A DNA stretch of 64,000 bases, from assembly GCA_024235895.1 (NCBI GenBank), contig JACKLM010000004.1, positions 496,001-560,000 of the forward strand, read 5' to 3'. Below the pieces are notes generated by a model. The model was not told the DNA's origin. It saw nothing but the letters and a program-made list of their open reading frames with translations, and ran no database searches. This document shows, piece by piece, positions 43,740 to 52,664 of the stretch; position 1 is the first letter of the stretch; every line of letters starts with the position of its first letter. This stretch comes from Burkholderiaceae bacterium (GTDB lineage: Bacteria; Pseudomonadota; Gammaproteobacteria; Burkholderiales; Burkholderiaceae_C). The position numbers and the translations under genes are program-made.

Positions 43740-44100
43740 GTTCCACGACCGCGCGTGCCAAGGCCGGCGGGCACCCTCCCACTCCATGTCCCCCGCCGGC
43801 GGCTTGCGCCGCCGGCTCCTCCTCTACTTACGTGGGAGGGTGCCCGCCGACCTTGGCCTGCCACCGCCCAGGTATTCGACCGTCGAATACCAACTCGGTG
43901 GCCTGCCGAGGACGGCGGGTGCCCTTGACCGTAAGTAGAGGAGGAGCCAGCGGCCGAAGGCCGATGGCGGGGGAGCGAGCCCGGACACAAACAGTCCTGC
44001 GGACTGTTTGTGCCTGGCGAGCGCCCGGGGCACTGTCTCCGGGCATGGAGGGCAAGGGCACCCGTCGTCCTCGGCCCGCGCGGTCATGGCACGCAAACCG
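43740..44100. repeat. Nested palindromic repeat island between sco and rpoH
   Basis: The 507-bp gap 43634-44140 has no convincing gene but contains: a large imperfect inverted repeat of about 90-bp arms centred on 43881, whose core GGTATTCGAC-C-GTCGAATACC is perfect (43871-43891) and whose arms include a perfect 19-bp inverted repeat (43814-43832 with 43930-43948); a second inverted pair of 26 bp with one mismatch (43757-43782 with 43832-43857); a perfect 12-bp hairpin (43986-43997 with 44001-44012); and a further copy of the arm segment near 44052-44078. It resembles a MITE or REP-like element, origin unknown. Confidence 0.8.
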
Positions 44101-44140
44101 AAAGAGGGGCCTGCTGCGGCAGCGCTGCTGCCGCCGCGGA

Positions 44141-45067
<927 letters not shown>

Positions 45068-45108
45068 GCGGCAATCGACTCCGGGAAAACCCTTTGGTTC
45101 CATTAATG

Positions 45109-45135
45109 TTAGCACTCCCTGCCATCGAGTGCTAA
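45109..45135 (-). promoter_or_regulatory. CIRCE operator on the rpoH promoter (HrcA binding site)
   Basis: TTAGCACTC-N9-GAGTGCTAA, a perfect match to the CIRCE consensus. On the minus strand TTAGCA, 18 bp, TAACAT can be read as -35/-10 boxes formed by the two edges of the element, so HrcA would directly occlude the rpoH promoter. The ATG of rpoH lies about 40 nt downstream. Confidence 0.93.
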
Positions 45136-45174
45136 GCGCGGAACGCGGAAAAGCGCGCATCGGTCACGGCAGGT

Positions 45175-48100
45175 TCAGCCCCAGCGCGTATCCGCCTTCG
45201 CCAGGATCTCGTCGACTGCCGACAGCAGTGCCGCGAGGTCGATCGGCTTCGACAGGTAGCCGGCAGCCCCCGCGGCCACGGCGTGCTCGATGCGCTCCTG
45301 AGTGGCGTCGGCCGAGAGCACCAGAACGGGCACCGCGGCGGTGTCGTCATCGTGCTTGAAGTGGCGCAGCAGCTCGAGCCCGTCGACGTCGGGCAGGTGC
45401 ATGTCCAGCAGGATCAGGTCCGGGCGACGTGCGCGCACGGCGCCCAGGGCGTCCAGCCCCAGATGCGAGACCGTCAGCTCGATCTGGGGTCGCTGCGCCA
45501 GCATGCCTTGCATCAGCAGGACGTTGGTCTCGTTGTCCTCGACATAGTGCACGAGCCGGCGCGCATAGCCGGCACCGTCGTCTTCCGGGGCCGCGAGCGG
45601 CCCCAGGCCGGCCCCGGCTGCCACGGCAACGGCGGGCAGCTTCAGCACGAAGCAGGCACCGGGTCCCGGGCGCGGGCTCAACGACAGCATCCCGCCCATC
45701 GCCTCGGCCAGCCGGCGGCTGAGCGCCAGCCCGATCCCCGCTCCCTCGACCCCCGAGCCCTCGCGTCCCAGGCGCTCGAAGGGCTGGAAGAGCCGCTCGG
45801 CCTGCGACGGCGTCAGCCCGGGGCCCTCGTCGGCGATCGCGATCTCGACCGTGCCGTCCTCGCCTGCCCCGATACCCACCTCGACCTGTCCGCCGGGTCG
45901 GTTGTACTTGATCGCATTGGAGAGCAGGTTGGTCAGGATCTGGCGCAGCCGCGTGTTGTCGCCGAGCACGCGCGGAACGCCCGGCGGCGAAGGCGCGACG
46001 CGAACGGTCACCCCACGCCGCTGCGCCGCCGCCGCGACGAGCGGCAGCGTGGCATGCACCGCCTGCACCGGGTCCAGCTCGCTGGGCTGCAGACGCAGGA
46101 CGCCCGACTCGATGAGGGACAGGTCCAGCGTATCGTTGATCAGGTTCAGCAGGTGCCAGCCGGCGTCCTGGATCTGGCCGGCCCACCGCTGTTGGTGCGG
46201 CGCCAGCGGCCTGTCCGAATCGTGCGCCAGCAGCTGCGCGAAGCCGAGCATGGCATTCAGCGGCGTGCGCAGCTCATGGCTCATGCGGCCGACGAACTCG
46301 CTCTTGGCACGGCTGGCGGCCTCGGCCAGGTCGCGCGCGCGCTCGGCCGCTCGCAGCCGCTCGCGCTCGTCGACATTCTCGATCACGCCGACCAGCCGTT
46401 GCGCCTGCCCGTCGGCAGCGGGCAGCGCGGAGATCGTCAGCTGAACCGGCAGCGGCGCTGCCTTCGGCCGCTGCAGTGCCAGCCGCGCGCTCGCCGGCGC
46501 CGCCGCGCTGCCGCGCACTCGCGCCAGCAACGCGTCGACGTTGCGGCGTTCGCCCGCCGGCACCATTTCGTGCAGGCTCGGCAACGGCGCACCGGCGGCC
46601 AGCCCGGTCATCGCGCGCATCGCCGGGTTGATGCCGCGCAGCGTACCGTCGGCGTCGGCATCGAGGACGCCGATCGGCACGTGGTCGACGATGTTGCGCA
46701 GCTGCTCCTCGCTTTCGCGCAGTGCGCGTCCGGTGCGCTGCAGCTCGGCGGTGCGCTCGGCGACCGCCGCTTCGATGCGGCGCTGGCGGCCAGAGACCAG
46801 CAGCAGCAGCGCACCGAGCAGCCCGGTCGCGCCCAACCCGACGGCCGAAAAGGCGAAGCCCCCCGAGGTGCCGACGCCGGCGACCTCGGCGGGCTCGGCC
46901 TCGATGCGCCAACGCAGCACGCGCGGGCCGATCGCGCGCTGACGCGTGAAGGCCAGCGCGCGCGACGGCGCCTGCTCGCAGCCTACCGGCCCCGCCAGCC
47001 GCGGCCGCTCGGCCCCAGGGTCGGCGTCCAGCAGGCACCCGTACAGATACGGCGACGCGTCACGCAGCAATTTGCCGACCAGCGCGTCGAGCCGCAGCGT
47101 GACGAAGACGACGCCGCGCAGCGCGGCGCGGCGCGCCGCATCGTCTCGCGGCGTGCCGTCGTACAGCGCCTGGTACAGGACGATGCCGGTCTCGTCGCCG
47201 GCTGACTGGGTCAGCCGGAAGCCGCTGCTGGCGGCGACCTCCCCAGTCGCCGCAGCGCGCTCGATCGCGCGCCGCGCCGCCCGGATCGACAGCGCGTTGA
47301 CGCCGAGGGCCGAACGGTTCGATGCCAGCGGCTCGATATGGCGGATGGCGACGACTTCGTGGGGTGATCCCGCCGCCGGCGCGTCGGCCCGGTCGAACAC
47401 ACGGTAGTCCGGCACCGGCCCTTCGGCTGCGGCGCGCGCCTCGAAGGCCGGCACCTCGGCGCGCGTCAGCTGCTCGCTGTATCCGATGGCGACGATGAAG
47501 GGCTGCTGCGTGAGCCAGGGTGTCGCGATACGCTGGAACTCCGACGGCCGTGGCGGTGGCCGGGTGTCCAGAGCACCGTGCACGCCCAGCAGGGCATCCT
47601 GGGCCCGCCGCAGTTCGGCGTCGACCCTCTCGGCGAGCCCCCAGGCGTCGCGTTCGAATGCGGTGCGCACGCGTTCCAGGTGGCCCTGGATCACCCAGTG
47701 CGCCGCGAGCCCGAGCAGCACCAGCGCGATGACCATCGGCAGCGCGACCAGCCGCATGCGCGGCGCCCACTCGCTCCGAGGCCGACCGATGAATGCCAGC
47801 GCGATCGGCGCGCCGACGAGCACCCCGAGCGTGTCGCCGGTCCACCAGGTGAACCAGCTCGATGCGGCCAGCGACGGCGAGACGACCCCGGTGGCCAGAA
47901 GCGGCACCGTCGCCAGCGTGGCACTGACGAGGCAGGCCAGGGGGCCGGCGAGCAGGGCGAAGCGCCAAAGGTCGCGTGGCTCGGTGAGGGTGAGCGGCTG
48001 CGAAACGAATCGCCGCACGAGCCACGCCGCGAGCGCGGCCTGGAGCGCGGCCGCGATACCGACGACGAGCCCGACGGTCATCCCGACAACCAGGGGATCG

Positions 48101-48366
48101 TGTGTGGCCGGCATGCGCAACGCCGCCAGCGAGAAGTTGACGGCGAAGCCACCGAGCGCGACGCCGAGCAGTGCCGGCCGCCCGCAGACCAGTGCCGCGG
48201 CCACGGCGATCCCCGCGCCCGGATAGACGGCGCTCGAGTAGCTCGGCGGGACCGCGAGCTGAACCGCGAGCAGGCCGACCACCGTGTAGACGACCAGGGT
48301 CAGCAGCGCGATGCCGAGCGGGCGGGCGGCGTCGCGGATCCGCGTGCGACCGGGCGGTTGCATCAT
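45175..48366 (-). CDS. MASE1-CHASE-PAS hybrid histidine kinase with receiver domain
   Basis: 1063 residues. Order: MASE1 membrane sensor (about 15-245, eight hydrophobic segments, TWWTGDTLGVLVGAP), CHASE-type extracytoplasmic domain (about 260-500, with VVFVTLRLDALVG), a membrane helix (SAVGLGATGLLGALLLLV), PAS domain (ESEEQLRNIVDHVPIGV), HisKA with His697 in RMSHELRTPLN, ATPase (NLLSNAIKYN, DEGPGL, GAGIGLALSRRLAEAMGG) and a C-terminal receiver with phospho-accepting Asp988 in LILLDMHLPDVDG. No response regulator gene adjoins it. The ligand is unknown. Confidence 0.9.
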   Translation of the reverse strand: MMQPPGRTRIRDAARPLGIALLTLVVYTVVGLLAVQLAVPPSYSSAVYPGAGIAVAAALVCGRPALLGVALGGFAVNFSLAALRMPATHDPLVVGMTVGLVVGIAAALQAALAAWLVRRFVSQPLTLTEPRDLWRFALLAGPLACLVSATLATVPLLATGVVSPSLAASSWFTWWTGDTLGVLVGAPIALAFIGRPRSEWAPRMRLVALPMVIALVLLGLAAHWVIQGHLERVRTAFERDAWGLAERVDAELRRAQDALLGVHGALDTRPPPRPSEFQRIATPWLTQQPFIVAIGYSEQLTRAEVPAFEARAAAEGPVPDYRVFDRADAPAAGSPHEVVAIRHIEPLASNRSALGVNALSIRAARRAIERAAATGEVAASSGFRLTQSAGDETGIVLYQALYDGTPRDDAARRAALRGVVFVTLRLDALVGKLLRDASPYLYGCLLDADPGAERPRLAGPVGCEQAPSRALAFTRQRAIGPRVLRWRIEAEPAEVAGVGTSGGFAFSAVGLGATGLLGALLLLVSGRQRRIEAAVAERTAELQRTGRALRESEEQLRNIVDHVPIGVLDADADGTLRGINPAMRAMTGLAAGAPLPSLHEMVPAGERRNVDALLARVRGSAAAPASARLALQRPKAAPLPVQLTISALPAADGQAQRLVGVIENVDERERLRAAERARDLAEAASRAKSEFVGRMSHELRTPLNAMLGFAQLLAHDSDRPLAPHQQRWAGQIQDAGWHLLNLINDTLDLSLIESGVLRLQPSELDPVQAVHATLPLVAAAAQRRGVTVRVAPSPPGVPRVLGDNTRLRQILTNLLSNAIKYNRPGGQVEVGIGAGEDGTVEIAIADEGPGLTPSQAERLFQPFERLGREGSGVEGAGIGLALSRRLAEAMGGMLSLSPRPGPGACFVLKLPAVAVAAGAGLGPLAAPEDDGAGYARRLVHYVEDNETNVLLMQGMLAQRPQIELTVSHLGLDALGAVRARRPDLILLDMHLPDVDGLELLRHFKHDDDTAAVPVLVLSADATQERIEHAVAAGAAGYLSKPIDLAALLSAVDEILAKADTRWG

Positions 48367-48523
48367 GCGCCGATTGTCGGTCTGGCGGCGAGCCGCTGCA
48401 TGGGCGCGTCGGGCCGCTCCCGATCGCTCATCCCGGAGCGCGCAGCGCGCAGGGTAGTCCAGCAAGCGCTACGCATGGCGGGTCCACTGAGCGGTCGGGG
48501 CCGGCGCCTGGCCGGTCCGCGCA

Positions 48524-50017
48524 TCAGCGAGGTGCAGGCATCTTGACCTCCGCGTAGCGCGCCAGCGTCCGCTCGCGCGCCGCGGCATGGTCGACGATCG
48601 GCTGCGGATAGTCCCGACCCAGTGCCACTCCGGCTGCCTCCAGATCGGCCGGCCGCGCCAGCCACGGTGCGTGGACGAGCTTGTCCGGCAGCCCGGCGAG
48701 CTGCGGCAGGTAGCGGCGGACGAAGCGGCCTTCGGGGTCGAAGCGCCGGCTCTGCGTGACCGGGTTGAAGATGCGAAACCACGGCTGGGCGTCGCAGCCG
48801 GTCGACGCCGCCCACTGCCAGCCGCCGTTGTTCGACGCCAGCTCGTAGTCGTTGAGCCGCTCGGCGAACCAGGCCTCGCCGCGCCGCCAGTCGATCCCCA
48901 GGTCCTTGGTCAGGAAGCTCGCCACGACCATGCGCAGCCGGTTGTGCATGTAGCCGGTCTGCGTGATCTGGTGCATCGCCGCGTCGACCAGCGGGTAGCC
49001 GGTGCGGCCCTCGCACCAGGCGGCGAACTGCTCGTCGGCCTTGCGCCCGTGCTCCCAGCGGATGCGGTCGTGGGCGGGCCTGAAGGCGTGGCCGACGACA
49101 TGCGGGTGATGGTGCAGGACCTGGTGGTAGAACTCGCGCCAGACCAGCTCGGCCAGCCAGGCCTCGGCGCCGCGCGACCCGGCCGCGGCACGCTGCTGCG
49201 CTTCGCGAACGAGCCGGCGCACCGAGATGGTGCCGAATCGCAGGTGCGGCCCCAGGTAGCTCGGCCCCTTGACGGCGGGGAAGTCGCGCGCCTCGTGGTA
49301 GCGGTCGATGCGGTCGAGGAAGTCGTCGAGCAGTTCCTGCGCCCCCGCCGGGCCGCTGGGCAGCCTGAGCTGGTGCAGGTTGGTCGGCTCGAATCCGAGC
49401 TCGGACAGCACCGGCACACCGTGTTCGCCGGCCGGCCGCGGTGCCAGCGCGCCGGCGTGGCGGGCGACGGGATACGGCTCCAGGTGCGACGGCTCGAGCT
49501 TGCGCAGCCAGGCGTTGCGGTAGGGCGTGAAGACCGAGAACGGCGCGCCCGAGGCCGTCAAGACCTCGTCGCGCTCGAAGATCACGTGGTCCTTGCACGT
49601 GTGCAGCACGATGCCGGCGTCGGCCAACGCACCGCGTGCACGCGCGTCGCGTGCCAGCGCCTGCGGGTCGTCGTCGTGGCTGGCGTAGACCGCCTGCACG
49701 CCGAGCGACCGTGCCAGCGCGACGATCTCGTCGACCGCCTGCCCGTGGCGCACGATCAGCCCCGCGCCCTCGACCCCGTGCGACGCCGCCAGCGCTCGCA
49801 GCTCGGCGTCGACGCCGACCAGGCTGTCGCGGATGAACTCGACGCGGCGGTCGGCGCGCGGCAGCGGGTCGAGGATCGCGCGGTCGAAGACGAAGCCGCA
49901 CCAGACGCGGCGCGCCGCGCGCAGCGCATGCCACAGCGCCGCATGGTCGTCGACGCGCAGGTCGCGTCGCAGCCAGACCAGCGCGGCGTCCAGCGTCGGC
50001 TCGGGCGGGGTGTGCAT
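48524..50017 (-). CDS. phrB: Deoxyribodipyrimidine photolyase (class I CPD)
   Basis: Light-driven repair of cyclobutane pyrimidine dimers. 497 residues: N-terminal antenna domain (LVWLRRDLRVDDHAALWHAL), C-terminal FAD domain with SYLGPHLRFGTIS, LVWREFYHQVL, TGYPLVDAAMHQITQTGYMHNR, and DYELASNNGGWQWAASTGCDAQPWFRIFNP. The tryptophans of the electron-transfer chain lie in these segments. Divergent from yqgE. Confidence 0.95.
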   Translation of the reverse strand: MHTPPEPTLDAALVWLRRDLRVDDHAALWHALRAARRVWCGFVFDRAILDPLPRADRRVEFIRDSLVGVDAELRALAASHGVEGAGLIVRHGQAVDEIVALARSLGVQAVYASHDDDPQALARDARARGALADAGIVLHTCKDHVIFERDEVLTASGAPFSVFTPYRNAWLRKLEPSHLEPYPVARHAGALAPRPAGEHGVPVLSELGFEPTNLHQLRLPSGPAGAQELLDDFLDRIDRYHEARDFPAVKGPSYLGPHLRFGTISVRRLVREAQQRAAAGSRGAEAWLAELVWREFYHQVLHHHPHVVGHAFRPAHDRIRWEHGRKADEQFAAWCEGRTGYPLVDAAMHQITQTGYMHNRLRMVVASFLTKDLGIDWRRGEAWFAERLNDYELASNNGGWQWAASTGCDAQPWFRIFNPVTQSRRFDPEGRFVRRYLPQLAGLPDKLVHAPWLARPADLEAAGVALGRDYPQPIVDHAAARERTLARYAEVKMPAPR

Positions 50018-50110
50018 GGGCCGTGAGTGTGCCGCCGATTCGCGCCCACCGGGGTCCCGGGCCGGCGCCAGTCTTTCGGCGCGCGCTGCCCCGCGGTGCG
50101 CGCGCTCTCC

Positions 50111-50116
50111 TAGAAT
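50111..50116 (+). promoter_or_regulatory. -10 box of yqgE (leaderless-type)
   Basis: CTCCTAGAATG: TAGAAT, 6 nt, ATG 50123. It would drive the yqgE-ruvX-pyrR-pyrB-pyrX-plsC operon. Confidence 0.6.
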
Positions 50117-50122
50117 GCCCCC

Positions 50123-50698
50123 ATGGCCGACGGCCCGATCAACCTGACCAACCAGTTCCTGATCGCCATGCCCGGCATGGTCGACGAGAATTTCGCCGGC
50201 ACTGTCGTCTACCTGTGCGAGCACAGCGAGCGCGGCGCGCTCGGGCTGGTCATCAACAAGCCGATCGACATCCGGCTCAGGAACCTGTTCGAGAAGGTCG
50301 AGCTGCCGCTCGACCGCCCCGACCTGGCCGAGCAGCCGGTCTTCTACGGCGGCCCGGTGCAGACCGAGCGCGGCTTCGTGCTGCACGAGTCCGGCGACGC
50401 GCCCGCGCCGTACAGCTCGACCATGCACGTGCCCGGCGGGCTGGAGATGACGACCAGCAAGGACGTGCTCGAGGCGATGGCCGCCGGCGGCGGGCCCAGG
50501 CGCGTGCTCGTCACGCTGGGATGCAGCGGCTGGTCGGCCGGCCAGCTCGAGGACGAGATCGGCCGCAACGGCTGGCTGACCGCGCCGGCCGACCCGGCGG
50601 TCGTCTTCGACACCCCGGTCGCGCAGCGCTACGAGCGCGCGCTCGGGCTGCTGGGCTTCGACCCGCGCATGCTCAGCGCGCAGGCCGGCCATGCCTGA
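50123..50698 (+). CDS. YqgE/AlgH family protein
   Basis: 191 residues with the family hallmarks NQFLIAMPGMVDENFAGTVVYLCEH, LGLVINKP, FYGGPVQTERGFVLH and LGCSGWSAGQLEDEI. Function is not firmly established. Almost always next to ruvX. Overlaps ruvX by 8 nt. Confidence 0.95.
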   Translation: MADGPINLTNQFLIAMPGMVDENFAGTVVYLCEHSERGALGLVINKPIDIRLRNLFEKVELPLDRPDLAEQPVFYGGPVQTERGFVLHESGDAPAPYSSTMHVPGGLEMTTSKDVLEAMAAGGGPRRVLVTLGCSGWSAGQLEDEIGRNGWLTAPADPAVVFDTPVAQRYERALGLLGFDPRMLSAQAGHA

Positions 50699-51143
50699 GC
50701 GTGCCGGTGCCGCCGCGGGTCGCGCCGGTGCCGAGCGTCGCTTCCTGGCCTTCGACTACGGCAGCCGGCGCGTCGGCGTGGCCAGCGGCAATACCGTGCT
50801 CGGGCGCGCGCAGCCGCTGGGCACGGTCGACGCCACCGGCCACGCGCGCTTCGATGCCATCGCCGCCCTGCTGCGCGAGTGGCAACCCGACGCGCTCGTC
50901 GTCGGCGTGCCGCGCCACCCGGACGGCACGCCGCACGACCAGACCGAGCGTGCACGCCGCTTCGCGCGCCAGTTGCACGGGCGCTTCGCGCTGCCTGTGC
51001 ACGAGGTGGACGAGCGCTACACGACGGTCGAGGCGATCGCCGCCGGTGCCGGCGACGTCGATGCGGCGTCGGCGGCGCTGATCCTGGAACAGTTTCTGCG
51101 CGAGGCGGCCGCGCCGGACGTCACCGTGGAGTGCGGGCGATGA
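50691..51143 (+). CDS. ruvX: Holliday junction resolvase RuvX / YqgF
   Basis: An RNase H-like nuclease of 150 residues, implicated in 16S rRNA 5' processing and Holliday-junction resolution. Motifs: FLAFDYGSRRVGVASG (first acidic residue), LVVGVPRHPDGTPHDQTER, VHEVDERYTTVEA and DAASAALILEQFL. A short Ala/Arg-rich N-terminal extension precedes the domain. ATGA overlap with pyrR. Confidence 0.93.
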   Translation: MPERAGAAAGRAGAERRFLAFDYGSRRVGVASGNTVLGRAQPLGTVDATGHARFDAIAALLREWQPDALVVGVPRHPDGTPHDQTERARRFARQLHGRFALPVHEVDERYTTVEAIAAGAGDVDAASAALILEQFLREAAAPDVTVECGR

Positions 51144-51685
51144 ACCTCTCGCTCGACGCCGAGGCGTTGTACGTGCAACTGCGCGACGGCCTGCGGCCGC
51201 TGCTGGGCCCGGATACGCGGCTGGTCGGCATCTGGAGCGGCGGCGCCTGGCTGGCGCGCCGGCTGCACGCCGACCTCGGCCGCGGCGGCGAAGCCGGCGT
51301 CATCAGCAGCCGGCTGCACCGCGACGACTTCGGCGAGCGCGGGCTGGCCGCCGGCGCGCACGCCACCGCGCTGCCGTTCGAGGTCGACGGCGCCGACATC
51401 CTGCTCGTCGACGACGTGCTGCAGACGGGCCGCACGATCCGCGCCGTGCTCAACGAGCTGTTCGACTACGGCCGCCCGGCGCGCGTGCGGCTGGCGGTGC
51501 TGGTCGACCGCGGCGGGCGCGAGCTGCCGGTCGCGCCGGTGCTGGCCGCCGCCACCGTCGCGCTGCCGCCGGGGTGCAAGCTGCGGCTCGCGCAGGAGGA
51601 CGCTGGCCGGCTGACCTTCGAGCTGCACGACCTGCCGCCGGGCGGCGCCGCCGCCGCGTCGGCCGCGCCGCGCGCCGCGGGCTGA
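51140..51685 (+). CDS. pyrR: PyrR (uracil phosphoribosyltransferase / pyr regulator)
   Basis: 181 residues, PRTase fold with the PRPP loop ILLVDDVLQTGRTIRAVLNELFDYGRPARVRL, characteristic of PyrR, and LVGIWSGGAWLARRL. In Gram-positives PyrR attenuates pyr mRNA by binding its leader. No attenuator or PyrR-binding loop is apparent before pyrB (only 9 nt), so here it may act as an enzyme or at the operon leader. Confidence 0.92.
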   Translation: MNLSLDAEALYVQLRDGLRPLLGPDTRLVGIWSGGAWLARRLHADLGRGGEAGVISSRLHRDDFGERGLAAGAHATALPFEVDGADILLVDDVLQTGRTIRAVLNELFDYGRPARVRLAVLVDRGGRELPVAPVLAAATVALPPGCKLRLAQEDAGRLTFELHDLPPGGAAAASAAPRAAG

Positions 51686-51694
51686 GGAGCGCCG

Positions 51695-52657
51695 ATGCTG
51701 TCGCGCCGCAACCCGCAACTCAACCGCCAAGGCGAGCTGATCCACCTGCTGTCGATCGAGGGGCTGCCGCGCGAGGTGCTGACGCACATCCTCGACACCG
51801 CCGGCAGCTTCCTCGCCGTCGGCGACCGCGATGTCAAGAAGGTGCCGCTGCTGCGCGGCAAGAGCGTCTTCAACCTGTTCTTCGAGAACAGCACGCGCAC
51901 CCGCACGACCTTCGAGATCGCCGCCAAGCGGCTGTCGGCCGACGTCATCAACCTCGACATCGCGCGCAGCTCGACCGCCAAGGGCGAGAGCCTGCTCGAC
52001 ACGATCGCCAACCTGTCGGCGATGCAGGCCGACATGTTCGTCGTCCGCCACGCCGAGAGCGGCGCGCCCTACCTGATCGCCCAGCACTGCGCGCCGCACG
52101 TGCACGTGATCAACGCCGGCGACGGCCGCCACGCGCACCCGACGCAGGCGCTGCTGGACATGTACACGATCCGCCACTACAAGCGCGACTTCAGCGGCCT
52201 GACGGTGGCGGTGGTCGGCGACATCGTGCATTCGCGCGTCGCGCGGTCGGACATCCACGCGCTGACCACGCTGGGCGTGCCCGAGATCCGTGCCGTCGGC
52301 CCGCGCACGCTGGTGCCGGCCGACCTGCGCGAGATGGGCGTGCGCGTCGTCCACGACATGGACGAGGGCGTGCGCGACGCCGACGTCGTCATCATGCTGC
52401 GGCTGCAGAACGAGCGCATGAGCGGCGCGATGCTGCCCAGCGCGGGCGAGTTCTTCAAGCGCTTCGGGCTGACGAGCGCCAAGCTGGCGCTCGCGCGGCC
52501 CGACGCCATCGTGATGCACCCGGGGCCGATCAACCGCGGCGTCGAGATCGCCAGCGACGTCGCCGACGGCCGCGCCAGCGTCATCCTGCCGCAGGTGACC
52601 TTCGGCATCGCGGTGCGGATGGCGGTGATGTCGATCATCGCCGGCAACCAGGCATGA
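51695..52657 (+). CDS. pyrB: Aspartate carbamoyltransferase catalytic subunit
   Basis: Condenses carbamoyl phosphate with aspartate in pyrimidine synthesis. 320 residues: carbamoyl-phosphate motif FFENSTRTRTTFE, NAGDGRHAHPTQALLD, VAVVGDIVHSRVARSDI, MHPGPINRGVEI. No pyrI is present; instead a dihydroorotase-like gene follows after 7 nt, as in the large ATCase-pDHOase complexes of Pseudomonas and Burkholderia relatives. Confidence 0.97.
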   Translation: MLSRRNPQLNRQGELIHLLSIEGLPREVLTHILDTAGSFLAVGDRDVKKVPLLRGKSVFNLFFENSTRTRTTFEIAAKRLSADVINLDIARSSTAKGESLLDTIANLSAMQADMFVVRHAESGAPYLIAQHCAPHVHVINAGDGRHAHPTQALLDMYTIRHYKRDFSGLTVAVVGDIVHSRVARSDIHALTTLGVPEIRAVGPRTLVPADLREMGVRVVHDMDEGVRDADVVIMLRLQNERMSGAMLPSAGEFFKRFGLTSAKLALARPDAIVMHPGPINRGVEIASDVADGRASVILPQVTFGIAVRMAVMSIIAGNQA

Positions 52658-52664
52658 GGCGGCG

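Noticed and set aside
43986..44012. Perfect 12-bp hairpin as an intrinsic terminator for sco
   Set aside because: No U-tract follows, and it is 350 bp from the sco stop within the repeat island.
43667..44096. Open frames on both strands in the sco-rpoH gap with repeated GSSSTY/STVEY-like segments
   Set aside because: Their similarity to each other comes from the palindromic DNA repeat read in different frames. No start signal or known domain.
51686..51694. PyrR-type attenuator before pyrB
   Set aside because: Only 9 nt separate pyrR and pyrB, too little for a leader hairpin.
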